NCBI RefSeq assembly: GCF_038003525.1
Contig: NZ_JBBOPI010000001.1
Span: forward strand, 1,789,001 to 1,853,000
Reading direction: 5' to 3'
From: Solibacillus sp. FSL H8-0538
Lineage (GTDB): Bacteria; Bacillota; Bacilli; Bacillales_A; Planococcaceae
DNA: 64,000 nt
A program made the translations under genes and the position numbers. Below the pieces are notes generated by a model. It saw only the letters and a program-made list of their open reading frames with translations. It was not told where the DNA came from and ran no database searches. Below are positions 50,284-57,767 of this stretch, one piece after another (position 1 is the stretch's first letter; every line of letters starts with the position of its first letter).

Positions 50284-51483
50284 ATGTATAAAGCTTATTG
50301 TCGTACTTATCAGCGAACATTTAAATTGGCGTCAGGCTTTTTAAATTGGCGTAAACCAGAATTATTAGAAGGAGAAAATAGTTTACTCAAATTACCAGAA
50401 TTAGTGAAACAGAAAGGCATCAGACGTGTGTTAGTCGTGACAGATCAAGGTATTGCCGCACTTGGGCTAATGGAACCGTTATTAGTAGGGCTAGAAACAG
50501 AAAATATTCAATATGTCATTTACGATAAAACGGTACAAAACCCAACGATTACTAATATTGAAGATGCCTATAACATGTACCGGATTCATTACTGTGAAGG
50601 TATTATCGCCTTTGGTGGTGGCTCACCAATTGACTGTGCCAAAGGGGTAGCTGCACGTTTAGCACGTCCAAATTTGCAAATTCCGCAAATGAAAGGTCTA
50701 TTAAAGATTCGAAAAGAAATTCCTCCGTTTTTCGCAATTCCAACAACAGCGGGAACAGGGAGTGAGGGGACGGTAGCAGCGGTAGTGTCCAATAGTGAGA
50801 CACATGAAAAATATGCGATTAACGATCCCGTCCTAATCCCGCACTTTGCCGTACTAGATCCATTATTAACCGTGAACTTGCCAAAACATATTACGTCTAC
50901 AACTGGAATGGATGCACTAACCCATGCAGTCGAAGCGTATATTGGGCATAGCAATACGGACGAAACACGCGCATATAGTCGTGAGGCCACAAAACTAATT
51001 TTCGAAAACTTATTTATTGCATATATAGATGGAAATAACATTGAAGCGCGTAAAAATATGCAACGAGCAGCTTATTTAGCAGGTATGGCCTTTACTCGCG
51101 CATATGTTGGTAATGTGCATGCAATTGCTCATACGCTTGGAGGTTTTTATGGGTTTCCGCATGGCTTAGCGAATGCTATTATCTTGCCTTATGTGCTCGA
51201 ATTTTACGGTGAAACGGTTTACAAGCCTCTCGCAGAACTTGCTGACTTAGTCGGTATTCGGGCACCGCAAGATTCGGAGGAACAAAAGGCGAAGCAATTT
51301 ATTGAGGCTATTAAACAATTAAACAAAGATATGAATATCCCAGATAAAGTAGAAGGCATCGTGAATAGAGATGTACCATTAATGGTTGAACGTGCACTAG
51401 CTGAAGCAAACCCACTGTATCCAGTACCTAAAATACTGAATAAAAATGAAATGTTCTATCTATATCAAATTATCCAACCCTAA
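50284..51483 (+). CDS. Iron-containing alcohol dehydrogenase (EutG/AdhB-like)
   Basis: 399 residues of the group III Fe-ADH family. The NAD loop is AFGGGSPIDCAKGVAA, then PTTAGTGSEGTVAAVV. The metal ligands are in the region TTGMDALTHAVEAYI and GNVHAIAHTLGGFYGFPHGLANAIILP. These enzymes interconvert primary alcohols and aldehydes with NAD(P). ATG 50284 follows GGGGGG by about 5 bases. No associated aldehyde dehydrogenase or ethanolamine genes lie nearby, so the substrate is not known. Confidence 0.9.
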   Translation: MYKAYCRTYQRTFKLASGFLNWRKPELLEGENSLLKLPELVKQKGIRRVLVVTDQGIAALGLMEPLLVGLETENIQYVIYDKTVQNPTITNIEDAYNMYRIHYCEGIIAFGGGSPIDCAKGVAARLARPNLQIPQMKGLLKIRKEIPPFFAIPTTAGTGSEGTVAAVVSNSETHEKYAINDPVLIPHFAVLDPLLTVNLPKHITSTTGMDALTHAVEAYIGHSNTDETRAYSREATKLIFENLFIAYIDGNNIEARKNMQRAAYLAGMAFTRAYVGNVHAIAHTLGGFYGFPHGLANAIILPYVLEFYGETVYKPLAELADLVGIRAPQDSEEQKAKQFIEAIKQLNKDMNIPDKVEGIVNRDVPLMVERALAEANPLYPVPKILNKNEMFYLYQIIQP

Positions 51484-51499
51484 TTAAAAACATAACGGG

Positions 51500-51535
51500 A
51501 AAAAGCATGTATACACATGCTTTTTATTTTTGTTA
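51500..51535 (+). terminator. Terminator of Fe-alcohol dehydrogenase
   Basis: AAAAAGCATGTATACACATGCTTTTTATTTTT, a 9-bp stem. Confidence 0.88.
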
Positions 51536-51787
51536 AGGAAATAAACATCCGGAGCGAATCAGACTCCATATTTGATAAATTAGTATTTGTTATGCATAGA
51601 ATAATTGGGTAATGGATGAAACTGTTTATGCGCATCTACAAAAGGATCTTTAGCAGGAGGGCAACAAATGGGGCTCATGGGGGACACTGAATGCTCTTTT
51701 CGTTTCTTTTGAGTTGCATAAAGATTTTCAATTTAAGGGTAGCTCAAAATGCTGTTATTTTGGCTGTACATTCAAGGAGGTAACAAA
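51536..51787. other. Decayed phage-like segment before the endolysin remnant
   Basis: There is no intact gene. GGAGGGCAACAAATGGGGCTC near 51656-51676 looks like a ribosome site and start of a broken short frame ending at TGA about 45 bases later. The layout (ribosome site, then M-G-x-x-M) resembles the starts of the two GH25 remnants at 51788 and 53848, so this may be another endolysin or holin relic. Confidence 0.35.
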
Positions 51788-52587
51788 GTGGGTAAAATCA
51801 TGCAGGTGATATTGACTGGGCAAAAGCGGCTAAAGAAGTTTCGCTTGCTATAATTCGCACACAATATGGTACTAGTATCATTGACCGTAAATACATACAG
51901 AATATAGAAGGTTGTCAGGAAAACAGAATCCCTTTTGGTGTGTATATTTACGTAACATACACAAATAAATCAGAAGCATTAAATCAAGCTGAAGATTTCT
52001 ATAACCGTGCAAAACCATTCAATCCGTTGTTTTACGTAGTTGATGTAGAGGAGCAAACAACCTCAAGTATTCACCAGTTAGTAGAAGCAACGCAGTCTTT
52101 CATTGATTATTTAAAAGACCTTGATATCAAAGTGGGCTTTTACACGGGGCATCACTTTTATGAGCCTTACCGAATGAACACCATAAAAAATTATGATTTC
52201 CTCTGGATACCGCGTTATAGTGCCACAAAATCCAAATATGCATGCGATTTATGGCAATATACGGATAGCGGTTCGGTAACTGGCATTAAAGGGAACGTCG
52301 ATTTGAATTTGATAAATGGCAACAAAAACTTAGAATGGTTTACGGAAGGTGGACAGCAAGAATTGGAATTCACAGGGAAAACATTAAGAAATATGTACGA
52401 AAAACGACGTGCTTCTAAGTCGACAATGGCATTACTTGACGATGCCGCACAAAAGATCCTCGGTTTCAAATCGAAACTCAAAGAAGATGGGACACTAGCA
52501 GATGGGGATCAAGCGATCATTGCTACTGAATTAGCGGTTCATTTTTATAAACAGCATAAGGAATTGCAAAATAAGGATTTGATATAA
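51788..52587 (+). pseudogene. GH25 lysozyme (endolysin) remnant with N-terminal deletion and frameshift
   Basis: AGGAGG and GTG 51788 begin V-G-K-I-M-Q in one frame. From GGTGAT (51805) another frame reads GDIDWAKAAKEVSLAIIRTQYG and stays open to 52587, covering most of a GH25 fold: FGVYIYVTYT, FYVVDVEEQTT (D-x-E catalytic region), VGFYTGHHFY, LWQYTDSGSVTGIKGNVDLN, plus a C-terminal extension of about 80 residues. The expected first beta strand with its catalytic Asp (D-x-S-x-x-G) is missing between the two frames. The frame from 51805 has no start codon until GTG 51940, which is inside the fold. It is almost surely inactive. Confidence 0.8.
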
Positions 52588-52662
52588 TATCCATCGCTAT
52601 GTACATTGTGAAGTTGCTTTCTAAAGAGGTACAAAATGATCACGTTCAAACAAAAGTATAGC

Positions 52663-52775
52663 TAGAGATGACGTTAATGATTATTAGTGAAAAACAAGTA
52701 TAAATTCGTTATGTGGAGACAAACCAAATGCATATTGTCTACCATGCAAACTAGTTAATTTGTTGTGGTATAAGG
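52663..52775 (+). pseudogene. Degenerate duplicate of the 5' end of the thioesterase gene (see 57205)
   Basis: About 112 bases align with 57191-57303, from just before the ribosome site to about the 33rd codon, at roughly 90% identity by eye. Shared stretches include GACGTTAATG, TTATTAGTGAAAAACAAGTA and ATTGTCTACCATGCAAACTA. The copy has a nonsense TAA at the eleventh codon position and ends at a terminator hairpin. The same orientation is kept, 4.5 kb apart. Confidence 0.8.
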
Positions 52776-52812
52776 CTAGAAACGTTGATATAAAAATGTT
52801 TCTAGCCTTTTC
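52774..52812 (+). terminator. Hairpin terminator at the end of the duplicate fragment
   Basis: GGCTAGAAAC (52774-52783) pairs with GTTTCTAGCC (52798-52807), followed by TTTTC. The sequence from here to 52969 shows nothing else I recognise. Confidence 0.8.
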
Positions 52813-52969
52813 TTATACCTGGGACCCTCTTTAGACCGGAAATTTAGATAAAAAACGAGAATGAGCTTTTGATTGCTCACATTATGATTGAGTAAAGTAC
52901 CAGTTGTTAAAGTCATGGCTTAAGAAGGGCACTGTACTTTCATTAAAGCACTAAAGGTGTGGTTGAAAA

Positions 52970-53329
52970 TTACTTAGGATTAATTTGGTTCTGGGCTTTT
53001 TTTGTTAATTTATCAAAAACAAGGTGATAGGAATGCAGAATTAGATTTTCTACTAGGTCGTCAGATAGATTTGAATCAAAATAAATAGAGTTCCAATGTG
53101 TCTTATTCATATAATACCCAGGAATAATGCCTTGATAGGTTTCTCGTAACTCTTCAGCACGAGAAGGGTCGCATTTTAAAGTGATGATAGGCTTTCTTTC
53201 AGAGTCTCCTCCCATCATCGCAAACATCTTTCCGCCAACATGATAACGATCCGCTTGCCATTCAACTTGGTAATCATGTGTCGTTCCGGGTAGTGTCAGA
53301 CAAAATGATTGAAGTCTAGATTTCTCCAT
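52970..53329 (-). CDS. MmcQ/YjbR-family protein
   Basis: 119 residues with the family pattern: CLTLPGTTHDYQVEWQADRYHVGGKMFAM, ITLKCDPSRAEELRETY, IIPGYYMNKTHWNSIYFD. The CyaY-like fold is thought to bind DNA in some members, but no role is established. GGAGGCTGTTAT precedes ATG 53329. It is apparently intact although its neighbours are decayed. Confidence 0.85.
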   Translation of the reverse strand: MEKSRLQSFCLTLPGTTHDYQVEWQADRYHVGGKMFAMMGGDSERKPIITLKCDPSRAEELRETYQGIIPGYYMNKTHWNSIYFDSNLSDDLVENLILHSYHLVFDKLTKKAQNQINPK

Positions 53330-53570
53330 ATAACAGCCTCCTTTTTATAAAACGAATTCTATATACTCAAACTCTACTACATCTAGTATAATCAACAAAT
53401 TATGTACTTAAATTAATTTTTTTGTAAATATAGCGGCTTTACTTGTAAAAAAATGAACGGGTTAATGCATCGTTTGCAGAAAAAACTTCATAAAAAATGA
53501 CCGAAGTCCGTACACCTCAGTCAGAAAAATCATACCTCTATATTATACCACATGAAAGGAGGACAGAAAT

Positions 53571-53768
53571 GTGAAGCAGATGATTAAAATCATTCGCCTG
53601 GTGGACTTAGAAAAGCAGTATGAGGAAATCTTATGGCTCGAGCTAGATTATGAGCTTGCTAGTTTGTTCAGTGCGATGCAACAAAATGATGTTGTTCAAC
53701 AAGGTAAGAGTAAAAAACGATTGACGGAAATACAAGGTGAATTAGAAAGTTTACAATTGTACGCATAA
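53571..53768 (+). CDS. Small protein of unknown function (65 aa)
   Basis: 65 residues, helical and acidic (IKIIRLVDLEKQYEEILWLELDYELASLFSAM...). AAAGGAGG (53555-53562) lies 8 bases before GTG 53571, so it is likely translated. No domain recognised. Its position between phage-like remnants suggests a phage or plasmid origin. Confidence 0.55.
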   Translation: MKQMIKIIRLVDLEKQYEEILWLELDYELASLFSAMQQNDVVQQGKSKKRLTEIQGELESLQLYA

Positions 53769-53834
53769 TAAAAAGCCGCAGCATAAGCTACGACCTGCTC
53801 TTGCATTAATTTAGGTGACACTTGATTATAGCAG

Positions 53835-53910
53835 GCGGGGGAGCAAATGGGCAAATTCATGGTATAGATTATATGATTAGTCACTATAACTGGTGGAAAA
53901 AATCTTTTGT
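53835..53910 (+). pseudogene. Short GH25 endolysin 5' fragment
   Basis: GGGGGAGCAA and ATG 53848 begin M-G-K-F-M-V, then TAG. A few bases later another frame reads I-S-H-Y-N-W. Together they resemble the GH25 start M-G-K-x-M-x-x-D-I-S-H-Y-N-W. Stop codons and indels make this a fragment only. Its opening is similar to the remnant at 51788. Confidence 0.4.
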
Positions 53911-54290
53911 TTGAAATGGATGTTATACGGCGGGCACCGAAGCATGAGTTCTTAGGGCATAGCAGGATACAGTGATGCGAAAAGTATTCGAACGGCTCAA
54001 GAATTTGATTGTATGGTGCAAGAGAACGTATTCAAAATGCACGGCTTAATGGAACTTGAATCCTATGTATATCCGTTAGAGATTGCATGTAACCCCTTGA
54101 ACGAATTAGAACGTATTTGCAATTTAATAAGGTTGCAGTTTAGAATTAAAGGGAGGTCGAACAGCAAGACCAGACACCTCGGAAAGCCTTGTTTTTACCA
54201 CAATAAAAACAAAGGGCTATAAGTTGCTAATATATCAAGGTCGTATCCATTAGGGTACGGCTTTTTCTATGCACAGAAAGAGGTGATATT
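53911..54290. other. Degenerate region with terminator-like hairpin
   Basis: Broken frames without good starts. One plus-strand stretch (53953-53985) reads KHEFLGHSRIQ, faintly like an amidase motif. A frame from 54013 to 54222 is open but has no ribosome site. GTCGTATCC/GGGTACGGC at 54239-54262 followed by TTTTTC is a likely terminator. Confidence 0.4.
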
Positions 54291-54452
54291 ATGCGGATTG
54301 ACCTACAATATGAAAAATGCTGCCGTCCCACAGAAATGGAACAACAGCAAATAGACGAAAAAAGGACTGCTCTATGGTTGATAAGAAGGCAAGTTCAGTT
54401 TGCCCATGTGACGGTGAAATTAAACAGATGTACGAGTAAAAAGAGCGATTAG
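54291..54452 (+). CDS. Short ORF with good ribosome site (53 aa)
   Basis: MRIDLQYEKCCRPTEMEQQQ... then a basic tail. AAAGAGGTGATATT precedes the ATG closely. The composition and length are like small phage proteins. It may be an intact small gene or the N-terminal part of a truncated one. Confidence 0.4.
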   Translation: MRIDLQYEKCCRPTEMEQQQIDEKRTALWLIRRQVQFAHVTVKLNRCTSKKSD

Positions 54453-54714
54453 CGCAAAAGAGAGTTGCTTATGATTGCATAAATCGCTAGGTATAAAACT
54501 TATATTAATCACATTCGAGCCTCACTACTGGAATTGTGGGGCTTTATATATTGGATACAGTACGCGTGCAATTATAGAGAACACTCAGCAGCAGGTGATT
54601 GAGGTGAGGTTTATGGCCCGTGCAGTTTTTAGCGTATGAATAAATAAACTTTTTTTCTGTTAATTTAAAGGTTTCTTATTACCTGTGCCGAATTACCTGT
54701 TATGAGGTGATTTT

Positions 54715-54873
54715 ATGGATGGATATGGAAATATTTTGTACCAGAAACCAGAAGAGCGAATAGCAGATCTTAAAAATGAGTGCATGGAAAGAAAGAACCA
54801 GGTCATAGATAAGGCCATGGTTGATGAGTTAATCGAGCGAATTGAAAGGCTTTGCTTAGGGGCGTCGAGATGA
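54715..54873 (+). CDS. Short phage-like ORF (52 aa)
   Basis: MDGYGNILYQKPEERIADLK..., highly charged and helical. GAGGTGATTTT precedes ATG 54715. The C-terminus (IERLCLGASR) runs into a GC-rich repeat fragment, so the natural end may have been lost. The stretch 54453-54714 before it has no feature I can support. Confidence 0.45.
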   Translation: MDGYGNILYQKPEERIADLKNECMERKNQVIDKAMVDELIERIERLCLGASR

Positions 54874-54884
54874 CGTCCTTTTGC

Positions 54885-54953
54885 ATGTCAACCGGGAGCG
54901 GCTCATCGAACGCTCCCTAGAAAGCGTCCAGCCAGAACGTAAATCAACCGAAG
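54885..54953 (+). repeat. Partial copy of the GC-rich dispersed repeat found in the IS end
   Basis: GGGAGCGGCTCATCG, CGCTCCCTAGAAAGCGTCC and GTAAATCAACCGAAGC align with GGGAAGCGGCTCAAGG, CGCCCCCAGAAAAGCGTTC and GGAAATCAACGACATCGAAGC at 59398-59460. Only the 3' half is present. This block is much richer in G+C than its surroundings. Confidence 0.6.
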
Positions 54954-54993
54954 CTATGATGTAAAACTAGTAAAAAACAGACAATATTTAACG

Positions 54994-55206
54994 TTATTTG
55001 TCTTCTACAAGTTCTAATATATCCTCAATACGTGTAATGCCGAATACTTCACAAATTTTTTCGAGGTATTCTTTACGTATAGACTGTCGTTGATTATTCA
55101 CTAATTCGCTAATAGCAGCTTGCCTTAACCCCGTCATTTCCGCTAATTGTACCTGAGTAACATTTCGTTCCTTCATTAGTTGCTTCAATTTCACTTCTAA
55201 TCGCAT
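54994..55206 (-). CDS. XRE/Cro-CI family regulator
   Basis: 70 residues forming a single HTH: LKQLMKERNVTQVQLAEMTGLRQAAISELVNNQRQSIRKEYLEKICEVFGI. Small stand-alone XRE proteins are typical phage or plasmid repressors. TAGGTGACACT lies before the ATG. Given the phage-like neighbourhood, it is likely a relic regulator that is still intact. No operator could be identified. Confidence 0.87.
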   Translation of the reverse strand: MRLEVKLKQLMKERNVTQVQLAEMTGLRQAAISELVNNQRQSIRKEYLEKICEVFGITRIEDILELVEDK

Positions 55207-55415
55207 AGTGTCACCTACTTCTCAATGTGATTGTAATTTCTATTAATCGAGTTATACGCATACCCTGAAAATTTATACTAGCTGTTCCAATTAATTAATC
55301 GGTACAACGACTGTTACATCTTCTCAGACAACCATCTTAACAAAACTATTTGTTCTTTTTGATTTTCAGTATAGCAATCTGCTACCAGGCGTAAACCTTT
55401 CACCGTAATGGAGCC

Positions 55416-55523
55416 ATGAAACTATGCGAACGTTGCAACCGTAAATTACACTCTCAAAAATCAATGGATGTTTGCATGGGTCCAGTTTTTAAAAAGAAAG
55501 ATGCTGCGGAACTAGTGCAGTAA
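55416..55523 (+). CDS. Tiny zinc-ribbon-like ORF (35 aa, DUF6011-like)
   Basis: LCERCNRKLHSQKSMDVCMGPVFKKK has the C-x2-C...C-x-GPV pattern of short phage DUF6011 proteins, as I recall them. The last Cys of the usual GxVC is replaced by Phe. The GGAG at 55410 is too close to the ATG. Probably a fragment. Confidence 0.35.
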   Translation: MKLCERCNRKLHSQKSMDVCMGPVFKKKDAAELVQ

Positions 55524-55566
55524 TGGTTTGAACGTAATCAAATCATAATTTTCGAGGTGATGGGCG

Positions 55567-55770
55567 ATGAGGATTGTCACGTTGTACAAGCCGGATGATA
55601 GTGATGAGTTGATCTTAGCAGGGCACAAGAAGGATGAGGGAATCCTAGTACTGACTGCTACGCGAGGGTTATCGTTTACTCAGTCGTACACAGTACAACA
55701 AGAATTGGTTGCTCGTAATTGGTATAGCGATAATCCGAGAGCTGTTGTGACAATTGAGTGGGATGCTTGA
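55567..55770 (+). CDS. Small protein of unknown function (67 aa)
   Basis: MRIVTLYKPDDSDELILAGHKKDEGILVLTATRG... with predicted beta structure. CGAGGTGATGGGCG gives a plausible ribosome site. No family recognised; phage-like by location. A terminator hairpin for the opposite strand lies downstream. Confidence 0.5.
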   Translation: MRIVTLYKPDDSDELILAGHKKDEGILVLTATRGLSFTQSYTVQQELVARNWYSDNPRAVVTIEWDA

Positions 55771-55810
55771 ATGGTGGCGAAGAAAGGGAGAAGTGATTAG
55801 GTGAAAGCAA

Positions 55811-55837
55811 AAAACCGGCAATAAAGATTGCCGGTTT
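55811..55837. terminator. Terminator of sspE-like gene
   Basis: AAACCGGCAAT/ATTGCCGGTTT with a 4-base loop, 14 bases past the minus-strand stop. The plus-strand A run at its left becomes a T run for the minus strand. Confidence 0.88.
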
Positions 55838-55850
55838 AGGATAAATCAAC

Positions 55851-56087
55851 TTAATTTGTATCGTTTTCGTAACCATTATTTGCAAATTGACCAGAAGCTT
55901 GTTTTTTGTTAGCTTCTGCTTGTTGGATTTGTTGTCTAATTTGGTTAACATCAGTCTCATTCCCGAATTCTTCGTTCATTGCATTCGGAGTTGCATTACG
56001 ACCAGAAGCTTGTTTTTTGTTAGCTTCTGCTTGTTGGATTTGTTGTCTAATTTGGTTAACGTTTTGGTTGTTGTTATTATTTGGCAT
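55851..56087 (-). CDS. sspE: Gamma-type small acid-soluble spore protein
   Basis: 78 residues, extremely rich in Asn/Gln/Ala, without Cys or Trp. It contains two copies of VNQIRQQIQQAEANKKQASG separated by a 17-residue spacer with NEEFGNETD, which resembles the GPR-type protease site (EFASET). Gamma SASPs serve as an amino-acid store broken down at germination. AGGAGGTGAAATTC before ATG 56087 fixes the start. Expected control is by SigG in the forespore. The two repeats are identical over 61 bases in DNA. Confidence 0.92.
   Translation of the reverse strand: MPNNNNNQNVNQIRQQIQQAEANKKQASGRNATPNAMNEEFGNETDVNQIRQQIQQAEANKKQASGQFANNGYENDTN
55889..56060. repeat. 61-bp perfect direct repeat inside sspE
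   Basis: Bases 55889-55949 and 56000-56060 are identical, 111 bases apart. They encode the two protein repeats. With no synonymous differences, the duplication is recent or kept uniform by recombination. Confidence 0.9.
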
Positions 56088-56357
56088 GAATTTCACCTCC
56101 TGAATTTAGTCTGTTCAGAAGGTGTTTTATTATCCTTAGATATTTTCTAATTTAGAAAATTGGTGATGTATCCACTAATACCCAAACCATGATAGGGAAC
56201 CAAAAATGGGAATAGATTCTATCGATACGGATTGGAGTATAATCGATGATTTTTAATTACAAAAATAGGTGCAAGGAATTTGAAAATGAAAATGGGAAAT
56301 GCAACGGAATTTTAATTGAACTTCTGAAAGGAAATGTGGAGTAACAGGAGGGATATT
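56088..56357. other. Promoter region of sspE and empty sequence
   Basis: AT-rich; must carry the minus-strand sspE promoter (SigG expected) but I cannot fix its boxes. No other feature. Confidence 0.4.
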
Positions 56358-56447
56358 TTGAGCAGACAAATTAAACGTAAGTACAGATCAGTACGTGAAG
56401 AGTTCAAAAAAGAAATGTTTGCAAAATTTACAGAAATAAGGCGTTAG
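56358..56447 (+). CDS. Tiny basic ORF (29 aa)
   Basis: TTG 56358 follows AGGAGG at good spacing and reads MSRQIKRKYRSVREEFKKEM..., ending at TAG 56447. Very basic. Possibly a real micro-protein or the start of a broken phage gene. Confidence 0.35.
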   Translation: MSRQIKRKYRSVREEFKKEMFAKFTEIRR

Positions 56448-56449
56448 CA

Positions 56450-56859
56450 ATGATTTGCATAAACACATATACATCATGGCAACATCTTAGACATATTACG
56501 AAAGCCTTGGCGATGTTTATTAATCCAAAATTCAAATACTATCAAGCAGCGTATAACGAAACGCTAATGGGCAAATTTATCACAGGCGGAAATGATATAT
56601 GGCACGCTATATATTTTGTTGATAAAGAATTGTAAGACAAGTATAGCCTTAAGAACCGGGTAACATTCGCTAAAGGTGATGCGTTAGGTGTTGCTTATCG
56701 AGCTTTAAAGAAAGGGTGAAGGAAATGGCATGTAAAAAGACTGAAGCCCGTAACACCACAATCATCGATAAAGAATTTGAACACGAAAAATCAACCGCAA
56801 CTTTCTTAAAAGTATAAATCGTGCCGAATTGGAGAATTTATTACTCGGAGGTGATAATT
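56450..56859. other. Degenerate region with phage-like fragments
   Basis: A 61-codon frame from 56450 to 56635 (MICINTYTSWQHLRHITKAL...) lacks a clear ribosome site. Downstream, a frame reads VTFAKGDALGVAYRALKKG and stops near 56718. These look like pieces of one decayed gene. Nothing else is supported. Confidence 0.4.
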
Positions 56860-57027
56860 TTGAAAAAAGAAAATCGCAATAAGAGTACATTAGATCAAGT
56901 AGAATTTGGGTCAGATTTAAGTCCTGATGATTTAGATGTGCGTGAAGAAAATGATCTAACAAAAGAACAAATTAAGAATTCTAGTGATGTAAAACAACAA
57001 AACAAAAACAATTCCTTAAAAAAATAA
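56860..57027 (+). CDS. Small hydrophilic protein (55 aa)
   Basis: KKENRNKSTLDQVEFGSDLS..., charged, Asn/Lys/Asp-rich and without hydrophobic core. GGAGGTGATAATT fixes TTG 56860 as start. The composition is reminiscent of small spore or stress proteins, and the VEFGSDL element loosely resembles a SASP protease site, but I cannot assign it. Confidence 0.55.
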   Translation: MKKENRNKSTLDQVEFGSDLSPDDLDVREENDLTKEQIKNSSDVKQQNKNNSLKK

Positions 57028-57033
57028 ATAAAA

Positions 57034-57058
57034 AAATCCCCAGTATTATACTGGGGAA
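57034..57058 (-). terminator. Hairpin, terminator-like on the minus strand
   Basis: CCCCAGTAT/ATACTGGGG stem; the A run before it (57028-57033) is a T run on the minus strand. On the plus strand it lacks a T tail, but it probably still ends the 55-aa gene. Confidence 0.6.
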
Positions 57059-57204
57059 CTAATAAGTATCTCCATTAAATCTCCTTGAAATTAAGTGAAA
57101 TAATCATTTTTACTAAATTGTGTTCGACAAATCGAAATTAAATTGCTTGCAAATGCTTACATATCAACGTTTTCACTGTATACTACTTAGTAGAGGTGAC
57201 GTTA

Positions 57205-57630
57205 ATGTTTATTAGTGAAAAACAAGTAGAAATTCGTTATGCGGAGACAGACCAAATGGGTATTGTCTACCATGCAAACTATTTAATTTGGTGTGAGATA
57301 GGACGTACACAGTTTGTAAAAGATATAGGCTATGATTATGCAAAGCTTGAGGCGGATGGATATTTATCGCCTGTAATGGATTTCTCAATTCAATACAAAG
57401 CAGCCATGCATTACGGTCAAACTGCCACTGTACGCACATGGGTAGAATCGCATTCGAAATTACGTACTTCATATGGGTATGAAGTGTTACATGAAGACGG
57501 GACGGTTGCAGCAAAGGCCACATCGCTTCATATTATAGTTAAAAAAGAAAATTTACGTCCAGTTGCACTGTCTAAAATTGATCCTGTTTGGGATGCAAAA
57601 TATACAAAAGCCGCACGTAATAAAGAATAA
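57205..57630 (+). CDS. Acyl-CoA thioesterase, YbgC/FadM type (YneP-like)
   Basis: 141 residues, single hotdog fold. The catalytic Asp is in RYAETDQMGIVYHANYLIWCEIGRTQF, the family signature. VMDFSIQYKAAMHYGQTATVRT and SYGYEVLHEDG follow. AGAGG gives ATG 57205 with 8-base spacing. It hydrolyses acyl-CoA esters; physiological substrate unknown. A decayed copy of its 5' end lies 4.5 kb upstream, and an IS1182 element is inserted 12 bases after its stop. Confidence 0.9.
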   Translation: MFISEKQVEIRYAETDQMGIVYHANYLIWCEIGRTQFVKDIGYDYAKLEADGYLSPVMDFSIQYKAAMHYGQTATVRTWVESHSKLRTSYGYEVLHEDGTVAAKATSLHIIVKKENLRPVALSKIDPVWDAKYTKAARNKE

Positions 57631-57710
57631 AATTTTGACAAGCCTCCCTGGATTTTTGAGGGCACTGAAAAACTTACGTTTTTTATATCGTAACGGTCTC
57701 CAAGATAAAA

Positions 57711-57760
57711 AGAAGGCACTTTCTGTTCGATTTTGAACAGAAAGTGCCTTCTTCCTTTAC
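57711..57760. terminator. Strong hairpin inside left IS end
   Basis: AAGAAGGCACTTTCTGTTC pairs perfectly with GAACAGAAAGTGCCTTCTT over a 6-base loop. It lies just past the transposase stop and can terminate transcription in either direction. Confidence 0.88.
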
Positions 57761-57767
57761 CTATTTC

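Noticed and set aside
55889-56060. Direct repeats that could hint at a CRISPR array
   Set aside because: Only two 61-bp units, both inside a coding gene (sspE); no spacers or cas genes.
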